From Acinetobacter sp. ANC 4204 (lineage in GTDB: Bacteria > Pseudomonadota > Gammaproteobacteria > Pseudomonadales > Moraxellaceae): DNA of 64,000 nucleotides. Location of the stretch: contig NZ_NEFZ01000002.1 in assembly GCF_002135205.1 (NCBI RefSeq), positions 434,001-498,000 on the forward strand, in the 5' to 3' direction. The translations under genes were made by a program, and so were the position numbers. Under the pieces are notes generated by a model, which did no database searches, was not told where the DNA came from, and saw only the letters and a program-made list of their open reading frames with translations. Each line of letters opens with the position of its first letter. Position 1 is the stretch's first letter. Below, one piece after another: positions 20,171 to 28,594 of this stretch.

Positions 20171-20202
20171 AAAAAAGCTCCTTCGATTCAAGGAGCTTTT
20201 TT
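20171..20202. terminator. Bidirectional terminator between the DJ-1 gene and the lipoprotein gene
   Basis: Stem AAAAAAGCTCCTT / AAGGAGCTTTTTT with loop CGATTC, between convergent genes. Confidence 0.88.
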
Positions 20203-20224
20203 AAGCGCTGTTCTTTTTAAATGA

Positions 20225-20824
20225 CTACAAACCTTCGAGTTGGGCATCACATCCCGCCCATTCATTTACATAATTTAAAGATCTAAGTGGTTTTAGTTCA
20301 ACCCTTTCACCAGTGGACATGATTTCATTGATTGCCAAAGAACACTGCATTCCGCCAGCGTTATCCAATAACTCATAATTTTTATTTGTTGCAAATTTAT
20401 AAACCGCATTTACGCTACAACCACGCAACTCTACGCCATTGTGGTAACTTTTATATGCACTAATTGCTAAAAAACGTTCAGCAGGTACTTTAAACTCAGC
20501 AAAATTAATTTCAGCCGGCGGAAAAGGCATGTCTAATAATTTTTGTTTATACTTAATCTGACTGCTTTGCATTTGTTCTTTAAATGATCCCATACTTTCT
20601 ACTTCGGGTAACATTTGGAAGTTTGGCTGCATTGAAGTCATACACCCATTTGGGTATAAACGTACGCCAAAGTTATTTTTATTTTCAATCCGAAGCTTTG
20701 CTGTGTGCTCAGCATTAGAGTCTTGATATAACTTGAGACCTAACATTTTTTTCGATTGATTCACCATTCCTGCACTACAACCAACTAATCCCAAGACTAA
20801 AAAGCCAATCACTATTTTTTTCAT
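20225..20824 (-). CDS. Putative lipoprotein of unknown function
   Basis: This 199-residue product starts MKKIVIGFLVLGLVGCSAGM, a short signal peptide with lipobox LVGC, so it is probably lipidated. The residue after the Cys is Ser, which favours the outer membrane. The mature part contains NFGVRLYPNGCMTSMQPNF and three further cysteines. I recognise no family. It is the last of a run of four leftward genes of unknown function, but 157 bp and a terminator separate it from the previous one, so it is likely expressed alone. Confidence 0.7.
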   Translation of the reverse strand: MKKIVIGFLVLGLVGCSAGMVNQSKKMLGLKLYQDSNAEHTAKLRIENKNNFGVRLYPNGCMTSMQPNFQMLPEVESMGSFKEQMQSSQIKYKQKLLDMPFPPAEINFAEFKVPAERFLAISAYKSYHNGVELRGCSVNAVYKFATNKNYELLDNAGGMQCSLAINEIMSTGERVELKPLRSLNYVNEWAGCDAQLEGL

Positions 20825-20926
20825 CTATTGTAAAAATCAATTAAAAATTCACATCAAATACTAGCAAATATAATTAGTTACACAACTTATAATTCTATTT
20901 ATAAATGATATTTTGATCTTCCGAAT

Positions 20927-20950
20927 AAAAAACCTCTTTGGAGAGAGGCT
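20927..20950 (-). terminator. Terminator of the leftward gene at 20982
   Basis: On the minus strand AGCCTCT / AGAGGTT with a six-base loop, followed by TTTTTATT. Confidence 0.75.
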
Positions 20951-20981
20951 TTATGATTCTTAGATTAGCATTTAAATACAA

Positions 20982-21500
20982 CTACCTCGTCACACCCAAC
21001 TTATTCCAAATTTCTGGGGTTAAAAAAGTCGTGACCAATTTATTCAAATCCACATAGCGCAGCACACCTTGTAACTGCCCTTTCACTTCAGGATTCTTTA
21101 AAATTTCCTCACCCGTAATCTGTCCAAGTTCCTGAAAGCTATCTCCAACCGCTTGTATGCCTTCAGCTTGAATCACAGCTTTGGTCTGGGCTGAACATTG
21201 CTCCACCAAAATGCGTTGTAAAACCTGGGCGAGGTTTTTATCTAGCTGTGTACGCTGTGCATCGGTGACATTGCTATACACTTTCAAATCTGGATGTGCC
21301 GCCAATGCCGCAAACGTCCACTGTAACACGGTGGTTTTATCTGTTGCTGTCGTTGACTTCACCAAACAATTACTCAGTTGGTCGACTGTGGTACTGGCTG
21401 TTGCAACTTGGACTGAACTACACAATGCTACTGCCAAAACAGCATGACGAAAAATAGCAGAAGACCGACCACGTAAAATGCTTAAAACAGGCTGTGACAT
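20982..21500 (-). CDS. Secreted or periplasmic protein of unknown function
   Basis: The ATG at 21500 is chosen because GGAGTTGAG lies just before it; an upstream start would give 189 residues. The 172-residue product begins MSQPVLSILRGRSSAIFRHA and carries a hydrophobic stretch HAVLAVALCSSVQVATAS that looks like a signal peptide with a long N-region. The mature part is mostly helical, with two cysteines (QLSNCLVKS and VEQCSAQT). No family recognised. It is a single gene with its own terminator. Confidence 0.65.
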   Translation of the reverse strand: MSQPVLSILRGRSSAIFRHAVLAVALCSSVQVATASTTVDQLSNCLVKSTTATDKTTVLQWTFAALAAHPDLKVYSNVTDAQRTQLDKNLAQVLQRILVEQCSAQTKAVIQAEGIQAVGDSFQELGQITGEEILKNPEVKGQLQGVLRYVDLNKLVTTFLTPEIWNKLGVTR

Positions 21501-21614
21501 AAACTCAACTCCAATCAACAATTGCATTCTTTGTATCACAAAGCCCGTCAATCAGCCTGTTATGGAACTGTAAAATTACCGCGTAATTGAAGCAAAAAGA
21601 TAAAGTCGCTTCAT

Positions 21615-22478
21615 TCAAGTGATATCTATATTCAACTCAGCAGATTCAAACGCATCGAGCTGTGGATGAATGGTCGGGCATGCGTTCCAAAACCAATAGA
21701 AGTAACCTTTGGGATCAAGCAGAGTATGCATCTGTATCATAGATTGACCGCTTTCGGCCTTCCAACACGCTAAAGCAGCATTACGGTTATTATGTAAATC
21801 GACAAATTCAGGGGCGACTTGCTTTGGCATTTCAGGAATATAAAGCGCGTCGCCATATTCCACCCACAAATCAGCCAAGTAAATTTTTCGATCTTTAGGA
21901 AAATAGCGTCCTACTGAAATCACCAACGGTAATTGATTGGGGTCGGTCGAAGCAAATACATGCGGAAAATCATGATGTTCCAAGTCTGTGATGACAAAAG
22001 GATATAAGGTTTTCTCGGTCAAATTAGCCTGAGATGAATCGTAAGGAAAAAAGTGACCTGCCATCATGCCATAACGATATTCAATTTGAGATAGCATCTG
22101 CTCTGTTGCGACAACTGCAATCGCTTGTCCTGCTTTGACTAAAGTCATACCAAATGCAGCGGCCGTTTCAGGCGTGGCTTTGAGTGGCATAAACTCAAAA
22201 GTGTTTCCTGCGAACGCAAGCTGAGTTTGTTCCCCCCAATCGGTTTGGATCGTTTCAATCTCTTCAGGCACAGCATATACATGCCCCATACTCATACTGG
22301 CATTGGTCGATGATGCAGAAATGAGTTCAATAGCATCTGACAGATCAGCTAAAAACACAGGAGTCCCACCATTATTGTAAAAATATGGTTGAGCAGAAAT
22401 ATCAACGTCTATTTCTTGCAAAGTCTGATCTAACAAAGGTGCAGTAAAATAGGTGGCTGGGTTTGTGACATGACTCAT
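21615..22478 (-). CDS. Cytoplasmic protein of unknown function
   Basis: A 287-residue, acidic protein with no signal peptide or membrane helix. The N-terminus is MSHVTNPATYFTAPLLDQTL. It is rich in aromatic residues toward the C-terminus (GYFYWFWNACPTIHPQLDAF) and contains two short blocks that could be strands, YPFVITDLEHHDFPHVF and LPLVISVGRYFPKDRKIYLA. AGGAACTAG precedes the ATG. I recognise no domain. It lies between two other orphan genes on the same strand but with intergenic gaps of 59 bp and over 100 bp, so an operon is uncertain. Confidence 0.65.
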   Translation of the reverse strand: MSHVTNPATYFTAPLLDQTLQEIDVDISAQPYFYNNGGTPVFLADLSDAIELISASSTNASMSMGHVYAVPEEIETIQTDWGEQTQLAFAGNTFEFMPLKATPETAAAFGMTLVKAGQAIAVVATEQMLSQIEYRYGMMAGHFFPYDSSQANLTEKTLYPFVITDLEHHDFPHVFASTDPNQLPLVISVGRYFPKDRKIYLADLWVEYGDALYIPEMPKQVAPEFVDLHNNRNAALACWKAESGQSMIQMHTLLDPKGYFYWFWNACPTIHPQLDAFESAELNIDIT

Positions 22479-22537
22479 GATCTAGTTCCTTTGGTTTAGA
22501 TGCCCACATGAAGTCCTGTCAAAAACAGCCGAAAATA

Positions 22538-23518
22538 TTACTTCATTTGTTTGAGCATATTTTTAGCACCTGTATGGTTATGGTTTTTGGCTAAGTTCTG
22601 CAACACGTACTTTGCCTGCCCTTTAGGGTTAGAAAAACGACTGCTATAACTTGGGATACTGGTTAAACAACGTGCAACTAATATGCCTGATTCGGTATAA
22701 ACATTTGAGGCATCTGAACCTGGTAAACGCCCATAGTTATATGCGCGTTGTGCATTATTGCAAGCAGTGACTTGGTTGCGACCACTGTTAATATCACGGC
22801 GAGCTGCCACATACAGTTTGGTCTGTTGCTGTTGTGGTGTTTCTACAGCTTTGTTGACCTTAGGTTGTTCTTCGACTTTAGTTTCCTTTTTGCTCTCCAC
22901 TTCTTTTTTCGGCTCTTCTTTTTTCACCTCTGACTTTGTCTGCGGAGCTTTGGTCACCGTTTTCTTCGTTACAGTACTAGGGGTGGTATTTCTTGGTGCT
23001 TGTCCATGTTCAGCCAAGACTTTAGTTTGTAGATTCACCACACGAGTATCATTGGAACTTGGTAGCTTACGTTCAGACAAAGCCTCTATGCTGACTTGCC
23101 ACTGCTCACCATTTTTAAGTTGACAACGAAAAGTACCCGTTCCCTGTTTTAAACTGTTATAAGTGCGAAGTAACTTTTTCGCCCACGGATCTTTCACTAA
23201 GCTAAAACTACTTTTTTGTGTCTGAGTAAAACGTCCACCATGGGCTTGGCAATACTGACTGAACATGGTTCGTGGATAGAGCACCTCAATGTCTTTTTCA
23301 TTTTGTACACCCACTTTGTGGTACACATATTCTTTGCTGCTTTTGTCAGTATCATTAATTTTTCGTTCTACAATGAGTTCTTGTGGTGATGCAATATTTG
23401 TAAACGGTTCTTGTGCTATATTTCCCAGACTAGTACAGCCCTGTAACACACTCCCCAAAACCCCAAATACCCATAAAATTTTATAATTCACTACGACTTT
23501 ACTCTTAAACACCCGCAT
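22538..23518 (-). CDS. Putative lipoprotein with Lys/Glu-rich linker, unknown function
   Basis: From the ATG at 23518 the product is 326 residues; an upstream TTG is discounted. The signal peptide ends in lipobox LQGC (VFGVLGSVLQGCTSLGNIAQ). A low-complexity, highly charged linker at about residues 175-230 (VTKAPQTKSEVKKEEPKKEV and more) joins an N-terminal domain to a C-terminal domain with CNNAQRAYNYGR and ILVARCLTSIPSY. The layout suggests a cell-envelope protein with two folded parts spaced by a flexible arm. No family recognised. The ribosome site is weak. Confidence 0.65.
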   Translation of the reverse strand: MRVFKSKVVVNYKILWVFGVLGSVLQGCTSLGNIAQEPFTNIASPQELIVERKINDTDKSSKEYVYHKVGVQNEKDIEVLYPRTMFSQYCQAHGGRFTQTQKSSFSLVKDPWAKKLLRTYNSLKQGTGTFRCQLKNGEQWQVSIEALSERKLPSSNDTRVVNLQTKVLAEHGQAPRNTTPSTVTKKTVTKAPQTKSEVKKEEPKKEVESKKETKVEEQPKVNKAVETPQQQQTKLYVAARRDINSGRNQVTACNNAQRAYNYGRLPGSDASNVYTESGILVARCLTSIPSYSSRFSNPKGQAKYVLQNLAKNHNHTGAKNMLKQMK

Positions 23519-23693
23519 AAAAACATTAGCGGAAAGATCATAAAATAACAAACTCAAACTACTGTTTTTATTATTTATTTTAGCTTGATGAATACATCAA
23601 AATGATGTGTTTTATGATAAATTCAACACCATTTAATCAATTTAGTTTGAACCATACAACACAAGTTATAGACAAAACGATGCTTGAGCACAT

Positions 23694-23720
23694 AAAAAAA
23701 CCTGCCCTAGAGGCAGGTTT
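23694..23720 (-). terminator. Terminator of the SbmA-type transporter gene
   Basis: On the minus strand AAACCTGCC / GGCAGGTTT with a five-base loop, followed by a run of T residues. Confidence 0.87.
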
Positions 23721-23733
23721 AAAAACAATGCGT

Positions 23734-24927
23734 TTATTCGTCAAGTGTCGACTCAAAAGCTTTCAAACGTTTATAAATCGAAAGTAGCTCAATAATGGTT
23801 TTCCATGACATGATGAGATATTGAAATGACTCACGGACTTTATCAAATACATTACCAATTTGATTGATTAAACCAAGAGTCATTTTCCCGGCTGCAATCG
23901 CAGGAAATAGCACAACAAGACTATATAAAATGTCCAATTGTTTATACCAAGTTGCCACTAAGTTGAAATAAGCATAGTGAAAATACAAACGGAAATAGTT
24001 TTTACGTACCCGACTAAATAGTTCAGTCAATGTCGCGGGTTGAGCACGATCTGCATGATCTTCCCCATAAACCAATTCTTTACGATACGCAGCTTCAACT
24101 TTTTGGTTATTAAACTCTAAACCTGGTAGTTTGCTTCCCACCACCATTAACAGAACTGTACCAAAAATAGCCCAAATAATGGCCGCCCACACTAAAGAAT
24201 GCTTTACTTCACCAACGACAGGTAGCTCTGGTACATGTTTCGATAACTCGAACAAAATTGGAAGAAAAGCCACCAATACCATTACTGCTTTGATCAACTC
24301 TACGCCCAAATCTTCCATAATCGTGGCAAAACGCATGGTGTCTTCTTGTACACGTTGTGATGCCCCCTCGATATGACGCAATTTTTCCCAACGCTCGGTG
24401 TAATATTCATTCATCGCTGTACGCCACCGGAACACATAGTGACTGGTAAAAAAGGCATTGATAACCGCGAAAGTCACTGCAATCATGGCAATATACAAGA
24501 AAGTTAAAGTCCCCATATAGAGTTCTTTGATATTACCTCCTTTACCCAGCATGCCTTGAATCGTATCCCAAAAAGGACCGTACCAAGCATTGATTGCAAC
24601 ACTCACTTGTACACCAAACCAAATGTTAAACAGAATAAATGCAGAACCCCAGATCGACCATCTTTGCCACTTATTGTCTGAAAAAAAACGCCAGAACGAG
24701 GCAAAGAGTGCTGTTGCTATAAAAAACCATAGGTAAAACCAAAGAAAGGAAGACGACCAAAAACGGCTTACACCAATAGGCAGTTCAGCTGTTGCATATC
24801 CTTGTGGCCATCCTATAGCACTTCCCCATGTGTTGCCTCCCGTATACCACAGTACGACATTGATCACAGACCACAGTAATACTGAAAGGAAGAACCATTT
24901 AGGGCTTGGGAAAAATGACTTAAACAT
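23734..24927 (-). CDS. sbmA: SbmA/BacA-like peptide transporter
   Basis: A 397-residue inner-membrane protein close to the 406 residues of E. coli SbmA. It has about seven to eight hydrophobic segments and conserved blocks [40 protein letters not shown] and [20 protein letters not shown]. SbmA/BacA resembles the membrane half of an ABC exporter without an ATPase domain and uses the proton gradient to import proline-rich peptides, microcins and other antibiotics. No ATPase domain is present here either. It is monocistronic, with a strong terminator downstream. Confidence 0.93.
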   Translation of the reverse strand: MFKSFFPSPKWFFLSVLLWSVINVVLWYTGGNTWGSAIGWPQGYATAELPIGVSRFWSSSFLWFYLWFFIATALFASFWRFFSDNKWQRWSIWGSAFILFNIWFGVQVSVAINAWYGPFWDTIQGMLGKGGNIKELYMGTLTFLYIAMIAVTFAVINAFFTSHYVFRWRTAMNEYYTERWEKLRHIEGASQRVQEDTMRFATIMEDLGVELIKAVMVLVAFLPILFELSKHVPELPVVGEVKHSLVWAAIIWAIFGTVLLMVVGSKLPGLEFNNQKVEAAYRKELVYGEDHADRAQPATLTELFSRVRKNYFRLYFHYAYFNLVATWYKQLDILYSLVVLFPAIAAGKMTLGLINQIGNVFDKVRESFQYLIMSWKTIIELLSIYKRLKAFESTLDE

Positions 24928-25379
24928 GAACGATGTATATCCCTTTTATTTTTAAGGTATGCAATCCCTGCATACTAATCCTTATTTCTTAATTTAGTAC
25001 AATCGCATTACAGCAAGTTTGTACACTTTACTTATCCTGATTTGGTTATACGTTATTTTATTTAGATACAAATCTACAAGACCTCATCTAGATATTTTTA
25101 TAACCCCGAAGTCAAAATCCAGTTAAATCAAATAATATCAATAATTTAAACACAAATATCTGAGCATTCTTTGCACTTAGATGTTTTTTGTCTGCTGTAG
25201 GTTTCTTTGGCCCTAAAGTGAAAGCTATTCTTTAGATTTAAAATTCCTATGTATATAAAAATGCGCCAAGCTTATCTTTCGATTACTTTTTGATTTCATG
25301 GATAAAAGATCATTTTTACACACATAAAAATTACTTCATGTTAGTATCGAGACATTAAAAAAATTGTTGGGTCTGTTCC
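24928..25379. other. AT-rich intergenic region
   Basis: About 450 bp between the divergent transporter and the small gene at 25380. It has no convincing open frame, no hairpin with a T run and no recognised operator. It should hold promoters for both neighbours. Confidence 0.5.
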
Positions 25380-25574
25380 ATGGAAACACTAGTACTTGAA
25401 CTGATAAAACCACTAACACTGACAAAAGAAGACTTTCCGCCCATTAACTTTGAAGAAGGCACCATTTTAAAAGTCATCATGAAAACCCCAACGGGTTACC
25501 TTGTGACAGCGGATTCACGTTTTAATTTTACTGTCTCTTATGATGATGAAAATCAAATCTGGCAGAAGCTCTAG
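25380..25574 (+). CDS. Small protein of unknown function
   Basis: A 64-residue open frame, METLVLELIKPLTLTKEDF at the start and SYDDENQIWQKL at the end. The composition is that of a real small globular protein, with alternating strands (TILKVIMKTPTGYLVTADSR), and there is no signal peptide. Support for expression is a hairpin about 115 bp downstream that could terminate its message. The ribosome site is weak. Family unknown. A chance open frame cannot be excluded. Confidence 0.5.
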   Translation: METLVLELIKPLTLTKEDFPPINFEEGTILKVIMKTPTGYLVTADSRFNFTVSYDDENQIWQKL

Positions 25575-25689
25575 TTTAAGCCTCTTCTCTTAGAAAAATA
25601 AAATTTACTCAAGCTGATAAAAATAAACATTCATCTTTTTTATAGATTTAAAACTGATTATTTTTATTAAAATTTGGGTTCTTCATACC

Positions 25690-25722
25690 CTATCAGCACA
25701 TGAATAGCGTGCTGATAGTTTT
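25690..25722 (+). terminator. Hairpin after the 64-residue protein gene
   Basis: Perfect stem CTATCAGCAC / GTGCTGATAG with a nine-base loop, then GTTTTC. It sits between convergent genes. The short T run makes it a moderate terminator for the plus strand. Confidence 0.6.
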
Positions 25723-25743
25723 CTACACTTATTGATTTTATGA

Positions 25744-26166
25744 TTATTTTTTCCACCAAATCCAAATTTGCACAGCGATCATAATAATAATTGCAATACC
25801 GACAAAATAAGGATGTGGTACTTTCCAAAGCATAAGTCCAGCAGCAAGACTCATACTCAACAAAGAAAGTATTTTCGCTTTTGTCGGTAAGGTTTTATGT
25901 TCTTTCCATTGTTGTAAAATAGGACCAATAACCCGATTCTGTACAATCCAACGATGTAAACGCGCCGAACCTTTAGCGGCAAAAATAGTGGCTAAAAAAT
26001 AAAAATCAAAAGTAGGTAAACCAGGAATAATGATTCCTAATGTGCCTATAGCCAAACAGACCCAAGCAAGCCCAATACACACCCAACGTACCCAAATTGA
26101 TTTTGCAAGATTTGAATCTGAGTCATCCTTAGGTTTGGATATTGAACTTAACTCGGTATTTTGCAT
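25744..26166 (-). CDS. YbaN/DUF454-family inner-membrane protein
   Basis: A 140-residue protein with the DUF454 core WVCLAIGTLGIIIPGLPTFD followed by FYFLATIFAAKGS and LHRWIVQNRVIGPILQQW. Two to four membrane helices are predicted by eye, the last being PYFVGIAIIIMIAVQIWIWW. Members often sit next to haem oxygenase or iron genes. Here it begins only 9 bp after hemO and is probably cotranscribed with it, which suggests a link to haem or iron use. The molecular role is unknown. Confidence 0.85.
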   Translation of the reverse strand: MQNTELSSISKPKDDSDSNLAKSIWVRWVCIGLAWVCLAIGTLGIIIPGLPTFDFYFLATIFAAKGSARLHRWIVQNRVIGPILQQWKEHKTLPTKAKILSLLSMSLAAGLMLWKVPHPYFVGIAIIIMIAVQIWIWWKK

Positions 26167-26175
26167 GTCTGCCTC

Positions 26176-26772
26176 TTACTTCAATTGTTCTAAGTCTGCT
26201 AACAATTGACCAAAGCGAGAAAAGCCTTGCATCGCCCCTTCAATCACCTGATCTTGCTGCTCTTGACTGAAGTTGGCATCATCCATAGCCTGCTTAAAAC
26301 GTTTCCAGACCACAGCACGCCCCTCTGGATAAGCAGCTAAATTACGCGCAGCAAAGTCAGCGCTAAAACCAAACTGGCTCTGCGCGGCTTTAAATAAAAA
26401 TGCTGCACCTAAAGTCGAACCTTCAGACACATAGATCCAGCCCAAAGCTTGAGGAAAGCTGACATGATCTGTTGCAATGCTACTGGATTGAGGTGCTAAC
26501 CCTAGATCTTTTAAGTCCAACAGCGCAGCATCTGAACGACCACGCACATCTAAGTCTGGGATAATACGTACCACTTCAGGATGTGCATATAAGTGTTCAA
26601 CATCTTTCTGGAAATAATACTGAGATAAAGTAAAGCGCGCATAGTTACTTTGGTTTTCAAAGACTTTTGCTTGTGCCATTAACTGTTCCATTCGATCATG
26701 TTCTGTCGAAGTTTCCGTTTTTAGACGCTGTGACAGACTTGTTTCTAGCTGCTGGTTCATACTGGTGGTCAC
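26176..26772 (-). CDS. hemO: Biliverdin-producing haem oxygenase
   Basis: HemO opens haem to biliverdin, CO and free iron in the cytoplasm. The 198-residue protein fits the HemO/PigA type. The proximal haem ligand is the His in ETSTEHDRMEQLM near residue 24, and the distal helix is ALGWIYVSEGSTLGAAFLF, with the flexible Gly-rich turn. ATG at 26772 or the in-frame ATG four codons later may be used. The gene is divergent from the sigma factor at 27053, and a Fur box lies between them. It forms the last step of the hemophilin uptake route in this locus. Confidence 0.95.
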   Translation of the reverse strand: MTTSMNQQLETSLSQRLKTETSTEHDRMEQLMAQAKVFENQSNYARFTLSQYYFQKDVEHLYAHPEVVRIIPDLDVRGRSDAALLDLKDLGLAPQSSSIATDHVSFPQALGWIYVSEGSTLGAAFLFKAAQSQFGFSADFAARNLAAYPEGRAVVWKRFKQAMDDANFSQEQQDQVIEGAMQGFSRFGQLLADLEQLK

Positions 26773-27013
26773 GTTTAAATCCTATGGTTCCTGTTTGTAC
26801 TGATTTCCACGTTTGTACTTTTCAGAATTTCCCAACAACTCGAATCACGCTTTCGGATCTCTTGAGATTGATGATTTTTCTAAACTGTAAAACTGGACTT
26901 ATACATATAGACGAACAAAAAGTTCAAAATACGCAAAAATAATTTAACTTTCTTCTCTGTACTGAAAAATCGTCTTTTTTACTTTACGCACTATTGCATT
27001 TGGACACATCATA

Positions 27014-27032
27014 AATGATAATCAATATCATT
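27014..27032. promoter_or_regulatory. Fur box before the FecI-type sigma gene
   Basis: AATGATAATCAATATCATT is a near-palindrome close to the 19-bp Fur consensus. It lies 20 bp before the sigma factor start and 242 bp before hemO. Iron-bound Fur would repress the sigma gene and possibly hemO. Confidence 0.85.
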
Positions 27033-27052
27033 TAAACCCTTGGGGAAGTATT

Positions 27053-27598
27053 ATGTCTCCTTCCACCTCTTCCAAAGCACAGCAACAGTTAATTGGTGAA
27101 CTTTATCTTCAGCACCATGACTGGTTAATTCAATGGCTCAGATATCGCATTCGGCATCCCTTTAATGCTGCCGATATTGTGCAAGATACTTTTGTGCGTT
27201 TAATCCAAGCCAAACATAAGTTGGCTTCGATCCAAGAACCCAAAGCCTATCTCATCAATATTGCAAAACACGTTTTGATTGATCAGCATCGTAGAAATGT
27301 AATTGAAACCAATTACTTAAAAAATCTCTACGATGAAGCTCAATTAGGACAAGAGCTAATTCAAGACAACACTATTGAAGACACCATACAAATTCTGGAT
27401 TTTCTATCGGTTGCCTTAGGTAAAACCACCGCTAAAGTGCGCCAGTCCTTTATTCTTTATTATATTGAAGGCTATAGCCAAACTGAGATTGCTGAATTAA
27501 CAGGAAAATCACTGCGTAGCATACAAGGCTATTTAGCCGATGGACTCAGTCTCTGTTATGAGCTACGCCATAAAATGCACGCAGAATGCGAAGAATGA
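27053..27598 (+). CDS. FecI-type ECF sigma factor
   Basis: A 181-residue extracytoplasmic-function sigma factor of the iron-starvation group. Region 2 is at residues about 15-80, with the core DIVQDTFVRLIQAKHKLASI. Region 4 is at about 125-170, with the helix-turn-helix YSQTEIAELTGKSLRSIQGY. It is preceded by GGGGAAG and a Fur box. The next gene, an anti-sigma regulator, overlaps it by four bases. With the signalling domain on the receptor at 31307 it forms a surface-signalling system expected to switch on the hemophilin genes when haem is bound outside. Confidence 0.92.
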   Translation: MSPSTSSKAQQQLIGELYLQHHDWLIQWLRYRIRHPFNAADIVQDTFVRLIQAKHKLASIQEPKAYLINIAKHVLIDQHRRNVIETNYLKNLYDEAQLGQELIQDNTIEDTIQILDFLSVALGKTTAKVRQSFILYYIEGYSQTEIAELTGKSLRSIQGYLADGLSLCYELRHKMHAECEE

Positions 27599-28593
27599 AA
27601 GACGCTCGGCATATTCGTAAAGAAATTGCCCTTTGGGTGATTCGACTCAACTGTGACAACCCAACTGAGCGTGCACAAGTTCAGCAAGAGTTTCAGGCTT
27701 GGCAAAAAAATCATCCGCAATATCTGCCCTATTTTGAAGAATTTCGAGACTTTGATCTTGAAATGCAGAACCTATCACGCCAGCAAAACCTACATGGTGA
27801 AACTGTCGAACAAACCTTTCAAGCCATTGAGCATGAACAACAAAAAGTTATCTCATTGTTTAATCAGGCTGTTTTCTCACTGATGGCCATCAGTTGTCTT
27901 GGTTATTTGAGTTTTACTTATATTCCCTTTTCTTATTATTTTGCAGACTATAAAACTGCAACCAGTGAAGTGAAGAATATTGTACTCGATGATGGCTCAA
28001 TGCTGACCCTCGCGCCTAAATCAGCGATAAAAGTGGATTACACCACTGGGCAAAGAAGAATCGAATTGATCCAAGGTGATATCTATGTTGATGTCGCTAA
28101 GAACCCTGCTCGCCCTTTTATCGTCCATACAAAACAAGCTGACTATCAAGCACTTGGTACACGTTTTATTGTCAACCAATATACCGATACAAGTGCACTG
28201 AATATGTTGCATTCACGTGTTCAAGCCCGTGCTAATCTGACTGCTCAGGCTAAGCCTTTAATTGTTTCAGAAGGTCAACGGATACAAGTTGACGCTCATG
28301 GCCTTGGAAAAATTGAAGTCTTTGATACACAAATGTTCAAAACTTCATGGCAAATGCAACAAATTCAGGCCAATGAACTGGCTTTACCTGATCTTCTCAA
28401 TCGCTTAAATGCTTACCATAGTGGCTACATGATTTTTAATGAAAAAGAACTCAGCCAAATTAAAGTGACGGGGATTATTAACCCTCAACAAGACTTGCTT
28501 GGAACACTGCAATTGATCCAGTTACAGTACCCTCAGCTTGAGTTTTTTCAAATCGGAAACTATGTGACCTACGTCAAAATGAAAGCCTCTTAA
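27595..28593 (+). CDS. FecR-type anti-sigma/signal-transducing protein
   Basis: A 332-residue bitopic inner-membrane regulator. The start at 27595 overlaps the sigma stop (ATGA); an ATG three codons earlier is also possible. The N-terminal DUF4880-like segment includes IALWVIRLNCDNPTERAQVQ. A membrane helix is at about residues 85-105 (VFSLMAISCLGYLSFTYIPF). The periplasmic FecR domain holds LDDGSMLTLAPKSAIKVDY and RRIELIQGDIYVDVA. The C-terminus would contact the receptor's signalling domain. It ends one base from the end of the convergent gene at 28595. Confidence 0.92.
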   Translation: MKDARHIRKEIALWVIRLNCDNPTERAQVQQEFQAWQKNHPQYLPYFEEFRDFDLEMQNLSRQQNLHGETVEQTFQAIEHEQQKVISLFNQAVFSLMAISCLGYLSFTYIPFSYYFADYKTATSEVKNIVLDDGSMLTLAPKSAIKVDYTTGQRRIELIQGDIYVDVAKNPARPFIVHTKQADYQALGTRFIVNQYTDTSALNMLHSRVQARANLTAQAKPLIVSEGQRIQVDAHGLGKIEVFDTQMFKTSWQMQQIQANELALPDLLNRLNAYHSGYMIFNEKELSQIKVTGIINPQQDLLGTLQLIQLQYPQLEFFQIGNYVTYVKMKAS

Positions 28594-28594
28594 T

